A DNA stretch of 64,000 bases from Scolanthus callimorphus (Eukaryota > Cnidaria > Anthozoa > Actiniaria > Edwardsiidae), in NCBI GenBank assembly GCA_033964015.1, contig CM066912.1, positions 28,730,532-28,794,531 of the forward strand, given 5' to 3'. The notes below the pieces were generated by a model. That model was not told where the DNA came from and ran no database searches. It saw only the letters and a list, made by a program, of their open reading frames with translations. The translations under genes were made by a program, and so were the position numbers. Positions within the stretch are counted from its first letter, which is position 1; every line of letters starts with the position of its first letter. Below, one piece after another: positions 21,901 to 32,803 of the stretch.

Positions 21901-24900
21901 CTTGCCAGTTCGTACTTGTCCCTTCTAAGACAGAATCTCCATAATTTTCTACTGATTTTGACTGTTAGTTCAATCATGCAATCACGCAGCAGGTTCAACT
22001 TTGTACAATCACACATTGAAATTAATATAAAGAATGTTGGCGATACGGGATAAGTTGAGCTTGCATGGAAGCGCAACTTTCGCCAAAACCCGCAACTTTC
22101 CCTAACATATCTAATGAAATCCCGGAACAACACGGTATAGTTTAAAACGTTTCTCAAAAATGGTACATGTAATATGCATGTTGAATAATATGTTTTTCTT
22201 TTACTCCTTTTTAGAGTTTCTATATGGTTTTTTTCTAAACCTCAAATATTCGAAGATCCGCAAAAAGTAACAACTAGGCTTTCCAAGCTTGGTCTAGCTC
22301 ATTCTAATGTGTTTTCCTATTGGCTATATTTGGAAAAATTGTTTTAGAAAGCGATTTGAAAATGTGTGTTGCAAGTAAACAGCTTCCACACTTCATTTGA
22401 AATGTCTATTCCCCCATTTCACGATGGAATGGCGAAAGTCTCAAGTTTTTCCGTGATAATATCATATCCGATTCTTTGCCCCTACAATTCAAATCTTACA
22501 AAATAGCCAGTAAGCTACTAGCTAAACACACTAAAAATGTAGAGCTCATATTCAGTGGATGTTGTGAATGCCGGTGGTATTTTTTTCTTCAAAATCAAAC
22601 TATACTGCTCTGTATTAATATTCTGAAACAAGATTATGCGCTTTTTGTGTTTTCTTTACTTTGCAAATTTAATAAATTCCCGCAACAACCCCCGCAACTT
22701 TTGCCTTTTTCTCAGCAACGTTTTGGAAATTCTGGATGCATGGGGGGGGGGGGGATTTTCTGGAATTGCCCAATTTGTTTTTGTTTCTGATTGGCTAAGC
22801 ATATTTTCTTTGGGTTTAGTTTTTTGACACTGATCTGAAATCCACTCTACCAATAAAAATATAAAAGCAAACCTGAGAGATGCTGGTCATTCAGCTTGTG
22901 TAGGAAGTCCTTGTAGTCCTTGAGCTCATCTTCTGTTATCCTTAGTTGCTGATCAAGTTGATCCAGTAATGTATCAGTACATTCTTCACATATTGGATGG
23001 TCTACTTCAGTCTGACCAGACATGATGTCAAATAGTTGGGTGGTTACCTTTGAAGAAAACAAAAATAAAAGCAAATGTATGGTGCCTAACCACAGAGATA
23101 GAGCTGTCTGTCTGTCTGTCATCAGTCTTTCTGTCAGTTGATTGACTGATTGGCATACTTTTGGCCATTTAAAAGGGAAGCAACTTTCAGATCACAATCA
23201 ACTTTGCTGTTTTTATACTGCAGTGACCAGTTCAAAGATGCTCCTATGGTTATGGCACACTTTCTACCAATTTAAAGGCAGCTTCCTTCCTGTATCAAGC
23301 ATATATTAATTAACTGTATTCTAAAGTGTAAATAAAAAAATTGAATGGATTATTCCAGCTATAATCATGCATGCTCTCTTTTCTTTAGAAATGCCTCTGG
23401 AATGTAACACAGCTACCAGGATGCATAAAAGGCACTTGGTCCATGAAATGTAACAAAACTACCAACATGCAGGGCTCATTCATTATAGCTGGAATCACCC
23501 ACTGAACTGAATTGCTTACCTTTAGTCGGTGGCTAATGTTGTCTGACTTGTGCATAACTTGTGCATCACCTATCAGGGTAAACCCATTACCATCTGAGAG
23601 CATTCTTTTGGGTGCAAGTGTTCTCCTTTCAACCATACTGTCCTGTAACTCAGTGCTGGATTTGTCTGGTCTACTAGAGGTGCTTCCATCTGTGTTATGG
23701 AATTCTTCATCTGATATATCATCTCTACAACAGGAATAAAGTGTACGTAAGAACAAGACAGTTTTATCAATATCAAGACATGGTGTACACCTGCGAGTGT
23801 TGCCCACTGAAGAAATGAGATATTTCTTGGTTGCATGGTTGGGTAGTGTAGCATGTAAAGCACTTGCTAAATCTGTGCACCAGGTTGGATTCCCAGCCAG
23901 TTAAGCTGGGAGTTTCTCTGCTGTTTTGAACCTTGTGTTTATTGTGGGTTGAAGTGATTCATCACTTCTCCTGTGTTTCACGTCTTTCAGATGAGACAAT
24001 AAACCGAAGTCCCATTTCTCAGCCCACTACACTAAATCAGAACACAAGGGACTCACTACAGAATTATATATCTAACAACCACTCATGATTGCAAACTGCA
24101 TTGTATAAATTGCTGTCCACATCTAGGGATCAGACAAGTCCACATCTGTAAAGACTGGTTTTCATATATCGGGAACCACTGGGAACGATAGGGGATCCGT
24201 GGTTTCCCGACCATCCCAGTCAATCCCAGTTTTATGAAAACACATATCGGGAATTGTCGGCGACAACAGCGATTTACTGGGATGCGATCGGGAAAATAGC
24301 AATGGTTTCTATTTTCCCGATCGCATTCCAGGCGATTGCCAATGCCGCCAATTGTCCACGAAGCTGTGTTTTCATATGTCTGGAATTGACTGGGATGGAC
24401 GGGAAACAGGTCAACACCGATCATTCCTGACAGTCCCGACATATGAAAACCAGCCTTTAACCACATTTGAACATGTATGGATAATTGCGATATACAAGTG
24501 TGTACATTTCATTGCATTTTGTATGTGTGGTATGAAACCCACAAATGGTGTCAAAGGTTGCACCTCCCTGACCTGAAAACAACTGTCAGACTCGCCCCGT
24601 AAGATGGTTTGGCCATGCAGAGAGTAGCAACAGATGGATCAGAGTAGGGTGTAGGCCCAGGAACAGGCCACGCAAGACATGGCAAGAGGTTATTTCTTTC
24701 ACCCTGAAGCGGGGTAAAGCGGAAGGGTTTCAGCGGAAGGAAAGGCTCAATGATAAAATAATGGAACATGATACTAAACCTGGTAGGGTACTCGGGCAGC
24801 GGGGCTGTCAGCTCGGCAATTGTATCTCCATCTACGGAAGAGATTGAGTGATGAATCTTGAGGGGTTGATAGCACCTCTGGCACACAAAACTAACATGCG

Positions 24901-24943
24901 TTGTCCCTCGTACAACTTCAGAAGGTTGTTTCGCAGTCGCCAT
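18977..24943 (-). CDS. BECN1: Beclin 1 (autophagy PI3K complex subunit), seven coding exons
   Basis: The coding exons on the minus strand are 24943-24780, 23724-23520, 23047-22873, 21302-21080, 20223-19990, 19537-19363 and 19165-18977. All junctions are GT-AG and the phases join to 454 codons plus stop, close to the 450 residues of human Beclin 1. Exon 1 has the conserved N-terminal zinc-binding-like segment ([12 protein letters not shown]). Exon 2 ends at the BH3 helix, exon 4 is the coiled coil, and exons 5-7 are the evolutionarily conserved C-terminal membrane-binding domain ([49 protein letters not shown]). Beclin 1 scaffolds the VPS34 lipid kinase to start autophagosome formation. In the BH3 helix the usual Gly-Asp is Thr-Gln (LKVTTQLF). 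The gene is head to head with a BAK homologue 500 bp away, and several introns hold mobile elements. Confidence 0.96.
20490..21062. mobile_element. Poly-G/C-ended element with CTATCCCTTAGGG repeats, in BECN1 intron 4
   Basis: The left end reads AGGGGGGACAGGGGTGCTTG and the right end AGCACCCCCATC...GGGAAGTCCCCCC, an imperfect terminal inverted repeat. The motif TATCCCTTAGGGTATAAAAT and variants recur at both sides of the interior. The right end lies only about 17 bp from the splice donor of BECN1 exon 4. A second member is in the BAK intron at 26861-27070. Confidence 0.7.
21490..22853. mobile_element. Nested inverted-repeat elements in BECN1 intron 3
   Basis: Two layers can be seen. The outer ends are GTGGTTTTCAGATGACTGTC and GACACTGATCTGAAATCCAC, a family A-like inverted repeat. 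Inside, GGGCAATTCCAGAAAATAAA with a C run (21672-21684) at about 21647 faces a 13-G run (22742-22754) and ATTTTCTGGAATTGCCC at about 22772. Near each inner end lie GGAAATTC motifs and G-rich runs resembling the minisatellite elements. I see no coding sequence. Confidence 0.6.
23833..24530 (+). mobile_element. tRNA-derived SINE copy in BECN1 intron 1, split by a MITE
   Basis: The sequence matches the better copy at 28673-29083 over its length: a decayed tRNA-like head (GTGTAGCATGTAAAGCACTT, box B region GGTTGGATTCC), then the shared body (TTTCACGTCTTTCAGATGAG, CAACCACTCATGATTG) and tail (GATATACAAGTG, then an ATT-rich end). It is interrupted at 24152-24457 by a 306-bp MITE. The box B consensus is altered, so this copy is probably inactive. 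Confidence 0.75.
24152..24457. mobile_element. MITE with TAA target duplication (Harbinger-like)
   Basis: The terminal inverted repeats are GACTGGTTTTCATATATCGG and CCGACATATGAAAACCAGCC, and weaker copies of the same unit recur inside (TTTTATGAAAACACATATCG, TTTTCATATGTCTGGAATTG). TAA flanks it on both sides (24149-24151 and 24458-24460), and the uninterrupted SINE copy at 28673-29083 shows the empty-site sequence, with one such triplet. A TWA duplication is typical of the PIF/Harbinger superfamily, which is the inferred class. Confidence 0.75.
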
Positions 24944-25443
24944 TCAAGTATGAAAAGTTTCACTACTTGAATTACTTTTTCACACTGGAAATGAACTACA
25001 TCGTTCTGGCAGAAGTAAAGGTGTATGGTTTACCTTTGCAGAAAGAATATTTCCTAATAATATACAGTACTAGATTTAGAAAAACATCGAAGGGCAAAAG
25101 GAAACAAATAAATTCAGGTTTCCTCCATTTTGTTTTCAATCTATTACACCGCCGGAGGCTTCTGGGTAAAATACGCCACAGGGAGACCGCATTCGAAATT
25201 ATGTAATAAGCAGAAATTTAAATTCTATAAAATTTGAAATATAAATGTGTACAACACAGTTCTTTTGGCTAGGTAAATAAATATTGTACACTTATGTCAA
25301 ACGTTATTACTGAAAAATATATTTTGTTGCGCTTTTAAAGAGATTGCATAACCTAGCACATGACGGTATCCCTGTGTTAATTTGCGTATCGCCGCTGTAT
25401 TTTTTGGAGCCCGAGATTTCTCATTTCGAAGTACTTGACAAAA
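24944..25443. promoter_or_regulatory. Shared BECN1/BAK bidirectional promoter interval
   Basis: Only 500 bp separate the BECN1 start codon (minus strand) from the BAK start codon (plus strand). Any promoters and both 5' UTRs must therefore overlap or abut here unless distant upstream exons exist. No clear TATA box is seen. Candidate sites are CCTCCATTTTG (about 25124-25134, reverse of a YY1-type CAAAATGG motif) and CAAAAATGGCG at the BAK start codon itself. Confidence 0.6.
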
Positions 25444-27264
25444 ATGGCGTCCTCGGCTGCCGGCAACAACTCATCAGCCGAAGATCCAGAGGAAACCGAA
25501 AGACCCGAAACCAATGAAAGGGTAGTTGTCAGAGACACAGAAGGCGTCTTTCGCTATTTTATGTACCAACGCTTTCAGGAAGAAACCGAAAGAGGCGACA
25601 ACGAGGTTCAATTCACTAGCGCTCGCTCTGACGCTCTCGAAGAACTCCGATCTTGCAACGATCATTCTCAGCAGCATATAGCGACGATAGGACGGCGATT
25701 GGGAGAAGTAGGAGATGAAATAGATGCCAAATACAAAGACCAGTTTCAGGACATGATAGAAAGTTTGTACCTCACCCCCGGAACGGCCTATGACACTTTT
25801 GCCGCAGTGGCTCGGAGGCTTTTCCGCTCGGGGATAAGCTGGGGCAGAATAATCGCTCTGCTTTGCTTCGGATACGAAATTGCTATAACTGTTATACGAA
25901 GAGGATTCAGTGGCAGCTTCCTGAGGAGGATTATTCGATTTGTGGTGGACTTTATTTTCCGCGAAAGAATAGCCCGTTGGATTGCTGAACACGGAGGCTG
26001 GGTAGGTGAAATGTACAAGATTCTCGAATACTCGATCAGCAGGCTTCTGTTCTGTCTCGTCTATCAATCCAATGCTTTGTTATCGTTTTAGTAGTAAACA
26101 GTGGTGAGAATTATTGCAAGAGATACAATCTATTAGTTGTGTTTTTCCGGCGCATTGATTCCTGAATTATATATATTGTCTGACTGTACACAAAAACCTG
26201 CAAGCTTTTCATATTAATCTGAAATTTATCACAACAAAAACAGAAAAAAACCTTTTTTCAGTTTATATCGGAAACAAACGTGAATTGACTTTATTCCAGC
26301 TTTTTTGATGCTGAAAGCATGAGGAGACAATAAGCGAAAACAATCTGCAAATATAGATGTACTTAAAGCATTTTACATCCAAGTATTTAATGAATAATAT
26401 ATTTAGCTTGTTGATGTCATTATCAAGCATTTCTAAAATGGCATTGATTGCAATCTCTGCTGACAGTAAATATTTTCCTAGAGTTTTCCTGTCTTGACTT
26501 GATTTGCATTAAATGTATTGTGCACAGGAAGGGGAGGTAAGGGTGTAGTTAAGCTAAAGAAAGTTTTTCCTTTCACTGAGGGCAAAAAATCAGCTTTTCG
26601 CTGAAATGTGTTTTCAGTTTCCTTCAGATTTTAAGGAACTACTGAAGAGTGCTTTTCTCCCAGAATGATTTGATGTTCTTTACTTAGAAAATACTATTTT
26701 GTAATAAAAAAATATTTAATATTTTAATCCTGCTGATTGTTTTCAGGTTTAGTTGATAATCCATCCTCTAGCATGCTTGTGCAAACAATTTGATCATACA
26801 TAGCAAGCATGAGCCAATTTAGCAATTAGTAGTTCCTATTATTGGGATACTACAGGACAGAGGGGGGGGGGGGGGACTTCCCATAAAAATAGATGGGGGT
26901 GCTCTTCCTATCCCTTAGGGTATACAATTCACCCACCTGCCATCTCCAAAGAGTCTGCTATCCCTTAGGGTATAAAATTCACCCACCTGCTATCTCTTAG
27001 GGATGTCCAAAGAGTCTGCTATCCTTTAGGGGGCCTCACATCAAAGGTGACCTAGAAATTCAGTGACAACAGAATAAATTGTTTCAAATTGAGGTCTATT
27101 TTTGCAATAAATACTCGGGAGCCACCTTAATCTATAACCTTCTATTGTTCAAGGTATCGGTGATGGATTTCCGTCTGTCTGAACCAAGCTGGTACACCGT
27201 TGGGACTGTAGTTGTCCTAGGAGTGCTTGTTGCGGTCTGGGCTACACAAAGACTCAAGAAATAA
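25444..27264 (+). CDS. BAK1: BAK-type multidomain Bcl-2 family effector, two coding exons
   Basis: Exon 1 (25444-26001) encodes 186 residues and exon 2 (27154-27264) a further 36, giving 222; human BAK has 211. I chose the ATG at 25444 for its ACAAAATGG context. BH3 is at residues about 82-96, with L-G-E-V-G-D intact, BH1 at about 128-147 (SGISWGR) and BH2 at about 176-186 (ARWIAEHGGW). The second exon supplies the C-terminal membrane anchor (about 200-217, TVVVLGVLVAVW) and a basic RLKK tail. The splice falls directly after the Trp codon of BH2, the position conserved across Bcl-2 genes. BAK forms pores in the outer mitochondrial membrane in apoptosis. The surrounding residues (AKYKDQF, IARWIA) resemble BAK more than BAX or BOK. 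Read-through past the donor would give a tail of 30 other residues to 26091. Confidence 0.93.
26092..27153. other. BAK intron, partly repeat
   Basis: The intron formally starts at 26002. It is AT-rich and carries an element with CTATCCCTTAGGG repeats from 26861 to about 27070. The acceptor TTGTTCAAG precedes exon 2. Confidence 0.6.
26861..27070. mobile_element. Poly-G-ended element with CTATCCCTTAGGG repeats, one end only
   Basis: It begins with a 14-G run (26862-26875) and ACTTCCCATAAAAATAGATG, matching the inverted right end of the copy at 20490-21062. Three copies of CTATCCCTTAGGG(TATAAAATTCACCC) follow. The other terminus is missing, and the remnant stops about 85 bp before the BAK exon 2 acceptor. 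Confidence 0.7.
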
Positions 27265-28080
27265 GACCCTCTGGCTTTAGGTTTCTATTCATAGCAGCCA
27301 TGGTAGGGTAATGTAAATACTAAGTGCACAAGTTGGATAAATTTTACACAAGGCTGGCGGTTGCAACAGGCTTTATCAAAAAGTATGAGTAAGTTGGGAT
27401 GCGAATATAGCAATTAAAAAGGGGGGGGGGGGGTTAGTGATCCTGTACTCTCCCTACCCCTGCCCTATTTCTCTCTAGCTCCCCCTTGGGACATTTTAAC
27501 TATAGCAAAGGGTCTATAATTCCAGCTAATTTAACTGTTTACTTTCTGAGTTCCAATCCCATCCAAAGCCTAGCATTTTTTTTTATTGCAGGTTCTTTTT
27601 TCAGTAGTGTCTTAGGGTCTCATTTTGCACAAATAAAAATTAATGCTCATATTTTATGGTTAATTAGACAATGAAGTTGCAGTAAGAGTAGCTTGCTTGC
27701 AGAGGGTAGAGGGTGTTTTAATCACAGAAAACCAGAGTTCATGATTGTGACTGCCATCTTGGTTTTCCTGACAAAACAAGGGGCAAGAATGATAGAATCC
27801 CAATGCTGGGGTTTTCCGTGAAGGGATAAAAACACCATACAGCAAGCAGACTACATACATTATGAAAACAAATTTCTATTTCAATGATACAAACTTAAAG
27901 ACAGTTACATTATTCCTAAAGCTTGTTGAATGATTAGGAACTGTGAGGGATGATATTTAAAATATCACTTATAATAAAAAGGCTGAAGATACTGAATAGT
28001 ACATTGTACAGTCATTTCAAACATATGTATGTGAAAAACTATTACCTTTGCCAGTGGGAGAAAAATATAAGTAAACACAC
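27265..28080. other. BAK 3' flank
   Basis: This region holds the presumed 3' UTR of BAK, a 13-G run at 27421-27433 and AT-rich sequence. No other exon is recognised. Confidence 0.45.
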
Positions 28081-28287
28081 AGGGCTCGATCTTAACGGTG
28101 GTCAACTAGCCAAATACTAGTAGAATTTTCGTTTTGGCTAGTGGATTTTTGCTCTTTAATAGCCATATAGGGTACTGGATTTTTGGCAAGGAAGTAAAAA
28201 ATATAGTAGAAAATATATTATGGCTAGTGAATCTTGGCCATTTACTAGCCACTTGACTACTATTTTCAAAAGTTAAGATCAAGCCCT
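28081..28287. mobile_element. MITE with AGGGCTCGATCTTAA ends
   Basis: The ends AGGGCTCGATCTTAACGG and AAAGTTAAGATCAAGCCCT are inverted repeats. The interior repeats GGCTAGTGGATTTT-type phrases several times (28137, 28164, 28225). There is no ORF. Confidence 0.65.
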
Positions 28288-28672
28288 GAGACATGAGTTT
28301 AGGTGTGTAACAAGGTTGTGCTGTAATCCCAGTGCCAAAGATAACCATGTTTGGGGGAACAATTAAATGAATACCACCCCCTGGTATTCTCACTTCCCTC
28401 CTAGTTGGCAAATTTGGCTTTTTCTGGGATAACACATCTCAACTCACTAATATAAATTGTAACAAAAAAATATCCAAAGCTGTAGTTTGCTTTTACTAAA
28501 GCCAGGTGCGAACTTGTGACATAACAACATCAGAAAAATATCACACAAACAAAATTTAGTGGTTTCAAAAAGTTAAAATCCCCCAAAATATTGCTTTGGT
28601 GAAGTAATCTAATGAAGTTCCATGGAGAATATTGATTTTATTTCAATTATTTTCCCATACTTTTTTCGTGAA

Positions 28673-29083
28673 GCACGGGTGGCGCAGCGTGTAAAGCGTT
28701 TGCCTCTCACCTCTGTGCACCGGGTTCGAATCCCAGTCAGGGGCAGTTGGGATTTTTCTCTGCTGTTTCTAACCTTGTGTCCATGGTGGGTTGAAGTGAT
28801 TCGTCATTTCGCCTGTGTTTCACGTCTTTCGGATGAGACAATAAAACCGAGGTCCCGTCTCTCAGCCCACTACACTTAACCACTATGCGAGGGACGTTAA
28901 ACAATCACAGTGCTCACCACAGAATGTAATCTAACAACCACTCATGATTGTAAACTGCATTGTATAAATCGCAGTCCGCATCTTAGGGATCAGACATATC
29001 CACATCTGTAAACCGCATTTGAACATATTCATATGATAATTTGCGGTATACAAGTGCCTACATTACATTACATTACATTACAA
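28673..29083 (+). mobile_element. tRNA-derived SINE, full length
   Basis: The head is tRNA-like: box A GTGGCGCAGCGTGT (about 28679) and box B GGTTCGAATCC (28722-28732) at the expected spacing. A conserved body with TTCACGTCTTTCGGATGAGA follows, then a shared 3' region ending in CATTACATTACATTACATT, a pentanucleotide tail as many SINEs have. The copy at 23833-24530 is a diverged relative. RNA polymerase III transcription is inferred from the intact boxes. Confidence 0.85.
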
Positions 29084-30275
29084 CATCCTTATGTTGCAAG
29101 TGTGCACCGCTTAAGCAAACATTCAGCTCACCTTTAAGTAAGAGCACAGCAATATTAGTGCAAATAGAATATTTTCTGAAAAATATAATTTGTTATGTTT
29201 GGCACTGGTAGTGTAAGGGCATTTTAGCACCAACAAGTGAAAAGTACCCTTATACAGAATTCTAATTTGTAATGTAGCAATCTGGCAAAATAATTAGCAA
29301 TAAAAGTTTGTGTTTTATGCTGAACGGAGATTTTTTCCGGTTGTGGTTCACCAAACATTTTTGGTCCCATCAGTCAAATGTCTAACGAGTTACATTTTGC
29401 AAAACCCTCTGTGAGATAATTTTGGTTACTTAGTGTTTGGTATTTTTACCTTAGATTTGTATACATAATAGGACTCCATGCTGTACAATTAAGAAAACAT
29501 TGGATAAGAAATTTCAGAGGAACCCAAAATTAGGAGTCCAATTTGATGTTCCAAAGAATTTGACAAGGATAGAGTGCTGTTATTATTTATAAATTCAGGG
29601 GAGGATTTAGGGGGAGAGCCCCTCCTTGAGATTCACATACATTTACTATATTTGCTGAGGGCTAATGTGAAAATATTCGTCACATGTTTTCACTTACTGG
29701 CCCCACTTTCTGAAATTCCTGGATCCGCCCCTGAATTCCATAGCATTCAGACATGACTTGCAATCCAATAGACCTTTTCACAGTCCCTGGCTTTATTCTG
29801 ACTCAAATTGGAATTCTAGCCTGAATTTGAGTCTGCCGTTGACCAAACAATACATTGGTCAATTAGAGGCTAGATCACAATGGAGCAAGTAACTGAAAAG
29901 AACTATTAAGGAGAAATTGGACACTTGACAAAACTAGAAAAAAAAATCCATGACAATATTGGGTTTTGAGGTGGCAATTACCGTAGGAATTTTAGTTTTC
30001 TTAATACATTGATGGACTGGTTGAGTATTTCCACACAACAGTTTCCATAGATGCCAACCCAACAAGTCAATGAAGCAGGAGATTTGGGTCAAACTGCAAA
30101 TACAGTAACAGTGTATGAGGAAAAACGGGAGAGTTGGCACTAACTAAATAAAGGGACAACATCCATGTTTAACTTGCATTTCCTTTTTTTTTCAAACTGC
30201 TCATCCTAATGTGCCATATAATAATTCAACACTTATGTTAAATACTCAAACCTTTTAGGGATTACCACTATGTAT
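29084..30275. other. Intergenic with a small inverted-repeat element
   Basis: At 29767-29907 the ends AATAGACCTTTTCACAGT and ACTGAAAAGAACTATT are imperfect inverted repeats of a TA-type MITE related to the one at 57544-57938. At 29590-29735 remnants of the GGATCCGCCCCTGAATT family occur. No exon is seen. Confidence 0.45.
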
Positions 30276-30522
30276 TGCTACGTGACCTAAAAATTCAATG
30301 TTGCGATGGGCAATTGGCGATTTTTAGCTGTCAATCAAACCAAAACGCTGGATATGGCTGCTTCAGGGGGTCAATAGTGATTGAAAAATCAACCAAAATG
30401 GTTTTAAGGTATCCTTGGCTTCCTTGCCTAGAATGTTTAACTTTCTGTTCAAGAAAATTGATATCTAAATTTGCTTGCGTAAAATCGCCAATCGCAACAG
30501 TGAATTTTGAGGTGGCGTAGCA
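30276..30522. mobile_element. MITE with GCTACGTGACCTAAAAATTC ends
   Basis: The left arm (TGCTACGTGACCTAAAAATT...GCAATTGGCGATTTT) faces AAAATCGCCAATCGCAAC...GAATTTTGAGGTGGCGTAGCA. The arms are about 45 bp with a few mismatches. No coding sequence. Confidence 0.7.
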
Positions 30523-30615
30523 ATGCATACGGTGGTAACATGACAAGCTAATATAAATATGAACATTGCCTTTAACATTTTTTGCTCTTGGATAATAATA
30601 TCATGGGAAAATGAC

Positions 30616-31200
30616 TATCACACCTTGTATAAAAGTATTACAATCATTATGCTCATTAAAATAGGAGATGTTATACAACTCTTTTAAATATGACAACTAA
30701 AATGAATAAAATGTACCTTCGTAACTGCTAAAAAAATTATCTACAACCTTATATTGAATAAACATGACTAAGAATTTAAAATGTAGCAAGTTGAGAAATT
30801 CCGGTGTCCTGAAGTGTCTACCCTTCTCACTAGACAGCTACATGTTCCTTCACCTACTGCCTGCTCTAATGTTCCAAGAAGAGTAGGTATACATTGTTCT
30901 ACTGTTCAAACTATCTGATAATCAACACTAAGTCAGGGACATCAACCCCAGAACTTCATAATCTGGAGACCGCTTTGAAATGGCAAAATTTCCTGTAATT
31001 CTCCACGGTGAAACACAGTACATGTATGGCAGTCGTCTTGAATTTTTCCCAGGAGACGAAAAATATTGAGGCAAAACTGGGAAAGTTGATGTCCCTGCAA
31101 GGGGATCTCAGTCCAGCTGATCACACCTTGTATTAAAATATTACAACCATTGTTGTCCTCATTAAAATAGGAGATGCTATACAACTCTTTTAAATATGAC
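30616..31200 (+). repeat. Pair of 80-bp direct repeats 0.5 kb apart
   Basis: The segments 30616-30694 and 31119-31200 share CACCTTGTAT...TTACAA, CTCATTAAAATAGGAGATG and ATACAACTCTTTTAAATATG with few differences, in the same orientation. They lie just downstream of TMEM19 on its strand, so they may be duplicated 3' UTR or repeat sequence. Confidence 0.7.
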
Positions 31201-31518
31201 ACCCATGCACACAATGCACAAAAAAGGGTTGTAAAACTAAAACATTCCTAGGTCTAGCGAGAGATACCTGCGTTTTCACAGTTTTGGGATAAAAGCAAAA
31301 CCTCAGAGCTGCAAATAATGCTGGAAATCTGCTTGAAATGCTTGGTGATGCAACAAAAATTGTTCTGGTTGGCAAATTTGGTAATGCTAATCTAATTTCA
31401 CCAAAATACCATTCAAACCCAAGCCTCTCACCCTTGAGTTATAAGACTGTTCACTTCGTTTTTAACTCCCAGCCTTTGACATAATAATATGTTCTGCTAC
31501 TCGGGTTCGATGGTGAGA

Positions 31519-32803
31519 TTATTTGTTATCTATATATTTCCAGAAGTAGTAGCCAAATAAAGCCATAGAGAAGCTTGTAACAGCAGACGAGACTAAATTC
31601 ACAAAGTGGTTATTCAACAGAAGAAGCCCAGAGATGTGCTTGGTAGTTGGAGACGGTTTATTGACAACATGTTTCTTAACTGAGCAATAACCTGAGTATT
31701 GTAGGGTAGCCCCTAGAATAGAATCTACTATTGACCCAAACAATCCTCCCACTAAGCCTACCACAACTATAGGCCACTGGGAAGGAATATTTGGTTGTTT
31801 GTTTCGTAGTAAGACTGTGATGAACAGAGTTCCATAGTATGCGAGCCCAATGAAAAGGCCCCCAAACAAGCTAGCAAGTATTCCAGGAATAGTAACACCA
31901 CCATTGGTACCAGTAGGAACTTTCCTTAATGTGGTAATTAATCTTGGGGCATGGCTTTTAAATGCAGTCCCAATCTCGGATGACCATGTGTCACCACAGC
32001 TACATGATATGGCACCTAAAATTGCCATGGCAACAAGGGAGGCATCAAAGTCATGAGCATAATCTATTATCCTCTCACCACTTCCATTGTCCAACAAATA
32101 TATGGTAGATAATAAAGCAGCAACTCCAGCATTGCATATGACTTGTATCCAATTACGTTGGCCCCCTAAGAGTTGAAATATAAAATATGTATTATGTTAA
32201 AAACGTTTAGTTTAGTCTGACACGATGTGATCACAAATATTTAGAGCCTCCTTAATAAGCTTAATGCATTCAATGCACTTCCCGTGCTAGCAGAAGAGGC
32301 CTCTGCTAGCAGGGAATCAATGCACAGGTGCAAAGTTTAAACTATTCATAAAACAGGTTTGCTGCAACGATCGAAAATGTTTGGAATGCGAGGCTCCTAG
32401 CTGCGTAAAACGATTCCCAAATTTATAGGAATTCTACCACGTCGCTATTGGCATTAATTTAAGCTTAAAATATTTCCAAAGTTCAAAGTTCGCTACATAA
32501 GTTAAGTTAATGCAATTTCTCATGATATCTGTTTTCGAGTTAAATCTAAATCCTACCTTCTTTAAAATCATCCTCTAGTTCTCTTTTCACATCCTCTCTG
32601 AATTTCGTCAATTTTGAAGAGCTCAAATAGAAAATCAACAAACAGGCGAAGAAACACAAGTTGGTCGCTGTCAACACAAAACCCACAAGAACAGCCACGA
32701 TCGCACCAGAAAAATCCAGCGACTTGTTTTGGTATCCACGGCGTGTAATCGCACAGCAGACAGCGAAAGCAAATCCACAGCGAAGTATAAATTCACTGTG
32801 CAT
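31519..32803 (-). CDS. TMEM19: Transmembrane protein 19 (DUF92 family), two coding exons
   Basis: Exon 1 (32803-32557) encodes 82 residues and exon 2 (32165-31519) the remaining 215, joined in phase 1 through a GT-AG intron to give 297 residues; human TMEM19 is somewhat longer, with extra N-terminal sequence. Diagnostic segments are LDFSGAIVAVLVGF, FYLSSSKLTKFR, SCGDTWSSEIG, PRLITTLRKVPTGTNGGVT, SQWPIVVVGLVGGLFGSIVD and ILGATLQYSG, all in family order. Several membrane helices are apparent. The family is multi-pass and includes the plant phytyl-phosphate kinase VTE6, so a polyprenyl-phosphate kinase-like role is possible, but the animal function is unsettled. It is head to head with a CCDC34-like gene. 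Confidence 0.95.

Noticed and set aside
24551..24943. 130-codon uninterrupted frame over BECN1 exon 1
   Set aside because: Only the first 54 codons are Beclin. The rest is intron read-through beyond the GTTTAG donor.
25474..26067. 197-codon open frame antisense to BAK exon 1
   Set aside because: The sense strand encodes a full Bcl-2 fold. The antisense frame has no domain and is a coding shadow.
28622..28879. 85-codon frame over the SINE, and the idea of a functional tRNA gene
   Set aside because: Boxes A and B are present, but the sequence does not fold as a full tRNA and continues into a SINE body found elsewhere in the window.
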